NCBI RefSeq assembly: GCF_019145475.1
Contig: NZ_JAHTKI010000018.1
Span: 58,047-122,046 of the forward strand
Source: Pseudomonas botevensis
Lineage (GTDB): Bacteria; Pseudomonadota; Gammaproteobacteria; Pseudomonadales; Pseudomonadaceae
Length of the DNA: 64,000 nucleotides
Direction of reading: 5' to 3'
Below the pieces are notes generated by a model. That model made no database searches, was not told the origin of the DNA, and worked only from the letters and a program-made list of their open reading frames with translations. Of the stretch, positions 59,599-64,000 are shown piece by piece. Positions within the stretch are counted from its first letter, which is position 1. The number at the start of each line of letters is the position of its first letter. The position numbers and the translations under genes are program-made.

Positions 59599-60312
59599 TC
59601 AATACACCTTCTGCGCCTGATGACCTTCGAGCACCGACACCTTCTGCGCCGGCCGGCTCACCAGACTGTCCAGCGACTGGTCAAACTTCTGCAACGCCCG
59701 AACCTGCACGTCCTGCTGCTGATGGATATCGGCAACGATGTCCTCGGTGCGCTTGTAATCGGCCCATAGCGGGCTCAGTGCTGCGGCGTCTGAGCCTCTG
59801 GCCGTGCCGATATAGTTGAGTTGCGCATCGTAAAAGTCGGCACTCACATCGGCCTTGATGTCGGAACTGCGCGATGTCATCAGCTGGCTGTGGGTATCGA
59901 CGATCGCCAGCACATCGGGCCGGGCGGCGCGCAGGCTCTGCATGTCCGGGTAAACCGTCACCGAGCCGAACTGACGTTGCAACGAGGCTTTGACCCAATC
60001 CACCGCCATGTCCGGCTTCGAAGTGGCGACGTAGGCGTCATGGATCGGCTGCACCAGCAGGCTCTGGCCGAAACCGGTGCCGGCGTTGGCCTGGTAGTCA
60101 CGCAGGTATTCACGGTTGGTCTGGGTGCTCGGGCTGTAGACAACGCCCAATGACACGCCGGGGCCGCTCTGCACCTGAGTCGCGTTGCTGCGACCCACCG
60201 GGGCAGTGAACAGCGTATCGAGCGAGGACACCGCTTTCGGTGCGGTGGGAACCGAACAGGCGGCCAGGGCTAATACCGAAATCGCTAAAGTACCGGCAAA
60301 CACAAGTTTCAT
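59599..60312 (-). CDS. Hypothetical lipoprotein
   Basis: A 237-residue lipoprotein. The signal peptide MKLVFAGTLAISVLALAAC ends in lipobox LAAC with C19 as the lipidated residue; the next residues (SVPT) give no inner-membrane retention signal, so it is probably in the outer membrane. The mature part has a two-part fold with a helical tail (HQQQDVQVRALQKFDQSLDS). No family recognised with confidence. The start at 60312 follows GGGAGAAACACC; an upstream in-frame ATG at 60333 would spoil the signal peptide. Confidence 0.8.
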   Translation of the reverse strand: MKLVFAGTLAISVLALAACSVPTAPKAVSSLDTLFTAPVGRSNATQVQSGPGVSLGVVYSPSTQTNREYLRDYQANAGTGFGQSLLVQPIHDAYVATSKPDMAVDWVKASLQRQFGSVTVYPDMQSLRAARPDVLAIVDTHSQLMTSRSSDIKADVSADFYDAQLNYIGTARGSDAAALSPLWADYKRTEDIVADIHQQQDVQVRALQKFDQSLDSLVSRPAQKVSVLEGHQAQKVY

Positions 60313-60480
60313 GGTGTTTCTCCCGTGAAACAAAGTCAGTCAAAGTTTCAAGTTGCCGTCGATATCGACAGTTGCCACATACTAAACCGGACAATGATTA
60401 ACGAAATAACCAATTGGCTGAACAAAGGCTGAACAATAGTCTTGTTTGCTGTAACCGGATTTGGTTAATCGCTCAAGGGA

Positions 60481-60514
60481 ATAAAAAATGCTCAAACCGA
60501 AGATTTGAGCATTT
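60481..60514 (-). terminator. Intrinsic terminator downstream of the 60555 gene
   Basis: AAATGCTCAAA pairs with TTTGAGCATTT around a 7-bp loop containing TTCG, followed on the minus strand by TTTTAT. It begins 40 bp past the stop codon of the hypothetical gene. Confidence 0.85.
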
Positions 60515-60554
60515 CACTTATGGCTGATGGCGTTTCTTATTGTTTTGTTAATGC

Positions 60555-61169
60555 TCAGTCGTCGTTTTCATCGCCGCGAAGCGGTTCAATCCAGACCACG
60601 TAAGGGGTGTTGCCAGTGGGTTGAGAGACGCTTCGTTCAAGAATCGTGAGATTGAATTTCACCGAGTCGCCACTCTTGTCCGCGTAGCTGTAAACATGCG
60701 GGTTGCTCCTGTACTGCCGGTTGATCGTTCCGGCATTGCGCACTTTCAAGGCAATGCTGGCCTGGCGGGAAGGCAGTTGATCCAGGGTCACGATACTGTC
60801 GCTGGCGTTCAGCAGATGGAACGACGTGGCGTTGTCAGCGCCGGCCAGTGCCGACAGATAACCGTCCCGGTCCTTGCCGATGTACTTGCCATGGCCGATT
60901 TCGCTCAGAATTTTCAGGGTGTAGCAATCGCCGTGAGACTGGAAGTACACGAACATGTCTTCCGACTTTGTTCGTGTCTGCGGGCGGGCCTTTCGCGCGG
61001 TGACCATTTTTCCGAGTCGGGAGTAGCGGTGTCGGGTGGTCAGGCGATTTTGCTGATTGGCCAGGGTGTTGTTGAACCAGCTGCTTTCCAGCCATTGCCC
61101 GAACAGGGTCATGCCGGCGTCATCGCACCTGATGGCTGCAATAAAGGATTTCTGTTGTTCAGTGCTCAT
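60555..61169 (-). CDS. Hypothetical protein, possibly beta-trefoil in its middle part
   Basis: A 204-residue soluble protein. The middle part FVYFQSHGDCYTLKILSEIG then HGKYIGKDRDGYLSALAGAD then ATSFHLLNAS resembles repeats of fascin- or ricin-like beta-trefoils (G-K-Y-L/I-...-D-G-Y-L), but this is a weak likeness by eye. I start at 61169 because GGAA lies 8 bp upstream; the ATG at 61175 overlaps that site. A single-gene unit with its own terminator. Function unknown. Confidence 0.68.
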   Translation of the reverse strand: MSTEQQKSFIAAIRCDDAGMTLFGQWLESSWFNNTLANQQNRLTTRHRYSRLGKMVTARKARPQTRTKSEDMFVYFQSHGDCYTLKILSEIGHGKYIGKDRDGYLSALAGADNATSFHLLNASDSIVTLDQLPSRQASIALKVRNAGTINRQYRSNPHVYSYADKSGDSVKFNLTILERSVSQPTGNTPYVVWIEPLRGDENDD

Positions 61170-61311
61170 ATACATATTCCATTATCAAGTTGGGTTCGCG
61201 TCCTGCGAGCGCTGATACTAATGGAAGTTTTAATTATTCGAAGAGAGTAACGGTTGCTTCATGTTTCGCTCGCAATGGAGCTAGGTGTTGTTGCGTTTTA
61301 ATGAAGTAAGG

Positions 61312-61338
61312 AAAAGGCCCGAATCAACGATCCGGGCC
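61312..61338 (-). terminator. Intrinsic terminator of the cupin gene
   Basis: GGCCCG and CGGGCC pair around ATTCAACGAT-like loop sequence, followed on the minus strand by TTTTCC, 15 bp past the cupin stop codon. Confidence 0.75.
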
Positions 61339-61352
61339 ATGTAGTTGCGAGA

Positions 61353-61772
61353 TCACTTTTCCAGAGGAATCAGTATTTGTTCCTCTGGCGCGAGCACCAT
61401 GAACACCAGCAACCTGGCAGGTTTGCTCTTGCTGGCGTTCTTCGACACCAGATGCTCGGAGCCGGCCGGCTCGTACCAGTATTGGCCCTTCTTGTAGGTG
61501 ATCGGCTGTTCGCCCTTGACCTGGGAAACGATCTCGCCTTCCAGCACGTAGGCCATGGCGGTGCCTTCGTGTTTGTGGGCGATGGAGGATTGTCCGGGCT
61601 TGTAGTCGACTTCGATCATCAGGGCTTTTTTGCCCGGAACGTTTTTCAGCATCTGATCCTGCAGCACCGTGACTTTCTCGGACGGGGCGTCAGTGCCGTG
61701 GGCCAGTACAGACGCGGAAACGGTCAGGGCGAGGGCGGCGAGCGGTGCGGCAAACACGTGCAGGGTTTTCAT
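61353..61772 (-). CDS. Secreted cupin-domain protein
   Basis: A 139-residue single-domain cupin with a signal peptide (MKTLHVFAAPLAALALTVSA, cleavage near VLAHG), so periplasmic. The first cupin motif GQSSIAHKHEGTAMAYVLEG gives two metal histidines, H66 and H68, though the usual glutamate spacing is altered; the second motif contains EPAGSEHLVSKNAS with a third histidine. Small periplasmic cupins often bind a metal and a small molecule; the activity here is unknown. Confidence 0.85.
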   Translation of the reverse strand: MKTLHVFAAPLAALALTVSASVLAHGTDAPSEKVTVLQDQMLKNVPGKKALMIEVDYKPGQSSIAHKHEGTAMAYVLEGEIVSQVKGEQPITYKKGQYWYEPAGSEHLVSKNASKSKPARLLVFMVLAPEEQILIPLEK

Positions 61773-61885
61773 GGGAGGTCACCGGTTGGCTGAGTGGTCG
61801 GTCATCACGGTAGTCCGCGCGCCGCGACATTCACACCGCCAATATTCGGGAAGTTCAGGTGACCAATGTGCGGTGTGGCGCATAA

Positions 61886-61928
61886 AAAAGACCGCAGTCT
61901 TCGAACCTGCCGAAGACTGCGGTCTTTT
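61886..61928 (-). terminator. Intrinsic terminator of the monooxygenase-like gene
   Basis: An 18-bp stem AAAAGACCGCAGTCTTCG faces CGAAGACTGCGGTCTTTT around a short loop; T-rich on both sides, so it may work in both directions between two minus-strand genes. Confidence 0.88.
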
Positions 61929-61937
61929 GATCGTTAC

Positions 61938-62231
61938 TCAAACAATCGGAAAGCTGTTGAAGTCGACGCTGTTTGCCAGCCGGTTGTCGATCAGGTCGAT
62001 AAACCCTTGAGCCTCAGGCCGGTTGAAGTGCGCCTGCATGGCCGCCTCCGACTGCCAGTGGGCGCTGACCAGCCAGCGGTGGCTGTCTTCGGGGCAGCGA
62101 TCGACCATGTAGGAATCGCAGCCGGGCGTCTGGCGCAGGGTCTCGACGATTTTCTGCAGTTGCCTGCCCAGCTCCTCCGATCTGCCGGTGGCAGCCTGCA
62201 CCTGAACGGTGTTGATCACTTCGTTGGACAT
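61938..62231 (-). CDS. Antibiotic biosynthesis monooxygenase (YgiN-like) family protein
   Basis: A 97-residue dimeric ferredoxin-like barrel protein. MSNEVINTVQVQAATGRSEE opens the first strand, and TPGCDSYMVDRCPEDSHRWL then VSAHWQSEAAMQAHFNRPEA give the typical ABM second half with the conserved W and H. Relatives oxidise quinols or break down heme without a metal cofactor. It lies 123 bp downstream of the MocR regulator gene on the same strand, with repeated ATTGGT motifs in the gap, so it may be a MocR target. Confidence 0.87.
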   Translation of the reverse strand: MSNEVINTVQVQAATGRSEELGRQLQKIVETLRQTPGCDSYMVDRCPEDSHRWLVSAHWQSEAAMQAHFNRPEAQGFIDLIDNRLANSVDFNSFPIV

Positions 62232-62311
62232 TGCTCACACTCCTGAATCAGGCCGGACGAATCCTGCTCATTGAGGGATAACGCCTGTGCAGGATAGGCC
62301 TGCACTCCCGG

Positions 62312-62352
62312 ATCACCAATAACCAATCAGCGGTTAATCGGTTAGACCAATC
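62312..62352 (-). promoter_or_regulatory. Repeated ATTGGT motifs before the ABM-family gene
   Basis: On the minus strand ATTGGT occurs three times (ATTGGTCTAACC, then GATTGGTTATTGGT), with GATTAACC between. MocR-type regulators bind sets of short repeats, and the MocR gene ends just upstream. Weak prediction. Confidence 0.3.
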
Positions 62353-62354
62353 TC

Positions 62355-63788
62355 TCACGCCACTTGTTGCAGAATGTCGCGCAGGCGATCAAGGGCGATG
62401 TCGATGTCCAGGGTTTCGATGGCGCCGAAGCCGAAGTACATCCCGCTTCTGACCGGTTGCTGATGAAAGAAACCGTCGATGGCATACAGTCCGACTTCGA
62501 CTTTTCTGGCCAGTTCGATCACCAGCGGCAGGTTGATCGGCACTTTGCAAAACACTGCCATATGAAACCCGGCACTGGGCGGCACGGCCTCCAGCCACGG
62601 CGCCAGATCGGTGGCCATGCGCGCCAGAATGCGCTCGCGACGCTGGGCATAAATGGTGTGACAGCGGCGGATATGCTTGAGCAGGCAGCCCTCGGCGATG
62701 AACTTCGCCAGCGCCCATTGCGGCAGGGTGGAGGCGTGCAGGTCGGTGAGTTGTTTGGCGCGGATCACCGCTTCGAGAATCGCCGGCGGCAGGATCGCAT
62801 ACCCCAGGCGCAGTTCTGGCAGCAGGGTCTTGGAGAAGGTGCCGACGTAGGCGACGATGCCGCGCTGATCGAGGTTGTGCAGCGAATCGGTGGGGCGACC
62901 CTCGTAGCGGAATTCGCTGTCATAGTCGTCCTCGATGATGATCGCGCCCAGTTCGTGGGCGCGCTCCAGCAGCGCTACACGCCGCGCCTGGCTCATCGGC
63001 ATGCCCAGCGGAAACTGATGCGAGGGCGTTACATAAATCAGGCGGGTGCCATCGGGAATGTGCTCGACCTGAATCCCCTCGGCATCCACCGGCACCCCGA
63101 CCACGTCGGCGCCATGGGTGCCGAACAGCAGGCACGCCGGCGGGTAGCCGGGATCTTCCATCGCCACCCGGCTGCCGGGGCTGATCAGAACGCGGGTGAT
63201 CAGGTCCAGCGCCTGTTGCGCGCCGTTGCACACCACGATGTCCTCGTCCTGACAATTGACCCCACGGGAGAACGCGATGTGCCGGGCAATCGCGTTGCGC
63301 AGCGCCGGCAAGCCTTCGGGCAGGCTGTAAAAGCCTTTGGAGGCGGCGATCTGGCGCAGCGCGTGGGAGACGCAGCGGCGCCAGTCATCCTGGGGAAACT
63401 GGCCCTTGCTGGTGGCGCCGCCGATGAAGTCATAGCGCAACGAGCCTTCCAGCGTCGGATGGCGAAGGAACACCGGCAGGTTGCGCCAGCGCTCGATGAC
63501 GTCGGCACCGGCCAGTTCCGAATGGCTTTGCTTGCGCTGGGGCGAGGCGGGGCGGGCGTTGACGTAGGTGCCTTTGCCGATCACGCCGGTGAGGAAGTTT
63601 TCGTAGGTCAGCTGGGCGTAGGTATCGGAGATTGTTTTGCGTGAGATCCCCAGTTGCTCGGCGAGCAGGCGGCTGGGGGGCAATTGGGTGCCGGCGGTCA
63701 GTCGTCCGGATTCGATGGCGCCACGCAGTTGTTGATACAACTGACCGGCGAGGTCCTTGCGGCCGTTGATCACGACATGAAGTTCCAT
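62355..63788 (-). CDS. MocR/PdxR-type regulator (GntR winged helix fused to aminotransferase-like domain)
   Basis: A 477-residue fusion. Residues 1-80 are a GntR winged helix (LPPSRLLAEQLGISRKTISD). Residues ~110-475 are a fold-type I aminotransferase-like domain with the PLP lysine K320 in YVGTFSKTLLPELRLGY and the cofactor motifs EDPGYPPACLLF and IIIEDDYDSEFRYEG. These regulators sense PLP or an amino compound through the domain rather than acting as enzymes. The target could be the ABM-family gene downstream or an unseen gene past the window end. Confidence 0.9.
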   Translation of the reverse strand: MELHVVINGRKDLAGQLYQQLRGAIESGRLTAGTQLPPSRLLAEQLGISRKTISDTYAQLTYENFLTGVIGKGTYVNARPASPQRKQSHSELAGADVIERWRNLPVFLRHPTLEGSLRYDFIGGATSKGQFPQDDWRRCVSHALRQIAASKGFYSLPEGLPALRNAIARHIAFSRGVNCQDEDIVVCNGAQQALDLITRVLISPGSRVAMEDPGYPPACLLFGTHGADVVGVPVDAEGIQVEHIPDGTRLIYVTPSHQFPLGMPMSQARRVALLERAHELGAIIIEDDYDSEFRYEGRPTDSLHNLDQRGIVAYVGTFSKTLLPELRLGYAILPPAILEAVIRAKQLTDLHASTLPQWALAKFIAEGCLLKHIRRCHTIYAQRRERILARMATDLAPWLEAVPPSAGFHMAVFCKVPINLPLVIELARKVEVGLYAIDGFFHQQPVRSGMYFGFGAIETLDIDIALDRLRDILQQVA

Positions 63789-64000
63789 ATCGGCTTGGGT
63801 CTCCGGGGGGGGGATTGTGCGGGTGTCAGGTTACTCTGGTTTGAGGGTTGGGCTGTAGTTGGGTGGAGGGAATCTGTGGAATTGGTCTGGTTGTGGGGGG
63901 TGTTTTTTTGGGGGCGGTGTGAATATCCGTTGTTGTGGGTGTTGCGGCTGGCGGTTTCGCCCTGACGGCGAGTCACCTTTTTCAAACGCCAAAAAGGTAA
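63789..64000. other. Non-coding window end
   Basis: About 210 bp, very G/T-rich on the plus strand, including runs of 9 G and of 7 T residues. No gene is seen. The end GACGGCGAGTCACCTTTTT with CGCCAAAAAGGTAA resembles a sequence often found between Pseudomonas genes (a GGTGACTCGCC-type element), possibly the start of a repeat or promoter region cut by the window edge. Confidence 0.35.

Overview
The window looks like chromosomal DNA of a Pseudomonas species of the fluorescens group. The base composition is GC-rich, the gene content is typical of the genus (GDH-180 family gdhB, a cbs/gamma-lyase pair, cbtBA, a MoxR-Bat operon, a periplasmic sugar lactonase), and REP-type palindromes built around GTGGGAGC...GCTCCCAC recur between genes. 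I support 57 protein genes. I see no rRNA, tRNA, CRISPR array, transposase or prophage genes.

Layout. 0-12.8 kb is sulfur and cobalt/corrinoid metabolism: an unexplained structured stretch, a reverse-transsulfuration operon (cbs plus gamma-synthase/lyase), divergent metE, a cobalamin riboswitch driving cbtBA, a GNAT gene, and a second cobalamin riboswitch driving a three-gene ABC importer. It continues with a short Ppx/GppA phosphatase preceded by back-to-back Pho boxes, and a ParD-like gene overlapping a second methionine aminopeptidase. 12.9-24.2 kb is an accessory catabolic region: a PotABCD-type ABC importer, a RibBA-like protein whose cyclohydrolase half looks dead, a DUF1330 gene, and an eight-gene stretch (AA_synth family, alpha/beta hydrolase, aldehyde dehydrogenase, flavin reductase, CMD protein, GntR regulator, Nudix hydrolase). 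The three promoters of this region carry almost the same 17-bp operator, TTGG(T/A)ATACCATAATA(T/C), so they look like one regulon of the local GntR protein. The substrate is unknown.

24.4-28 kb holds a YCF48-like beta-propeller and an MMPL/RND transporter. 28-36.5 kb is an oxidative pentose (Weimberg-type) block: GntR regulator, aldonate dehydratase, MFS carrier, AraD1-type dehydratase, alpha-ketoglutarate semialdehyde dehydrogenase, then a secreted lactonase that could act on periplasmic aldonolactones. 36.6-43 kb has three small hypothetical genes and a tightly overlapped sbcD-sbcC-GST operon. 43.5-50.3 kb is a six-gene MoxR/Bat operon with stop-start overlaps at every junction.

51-53 kb is an AT-rich island with a pyocin S5-like pore-forming bacteriocin and its membrane immunity protein. 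The bacteriocin leader holds a hairpin with a GGA-containing loop (RsmA type) and a long dyad. 54.4-59.4 kb is gdhB. The window ends with a lipoprotein, a hypothetical protein, a cupin, a quinol-monooxygenase-like protein and a MocR regulator.

The most interesting items are the three-operator catabolic regulon, the shortened S5-type bacteriocin with a probable post-transcriptional switch, the divergent Pho boxes with an orphan terminator, and a transporter that annotation pipelines tend to call F420-0 specific although a cobalamin riboswitch controls it here.
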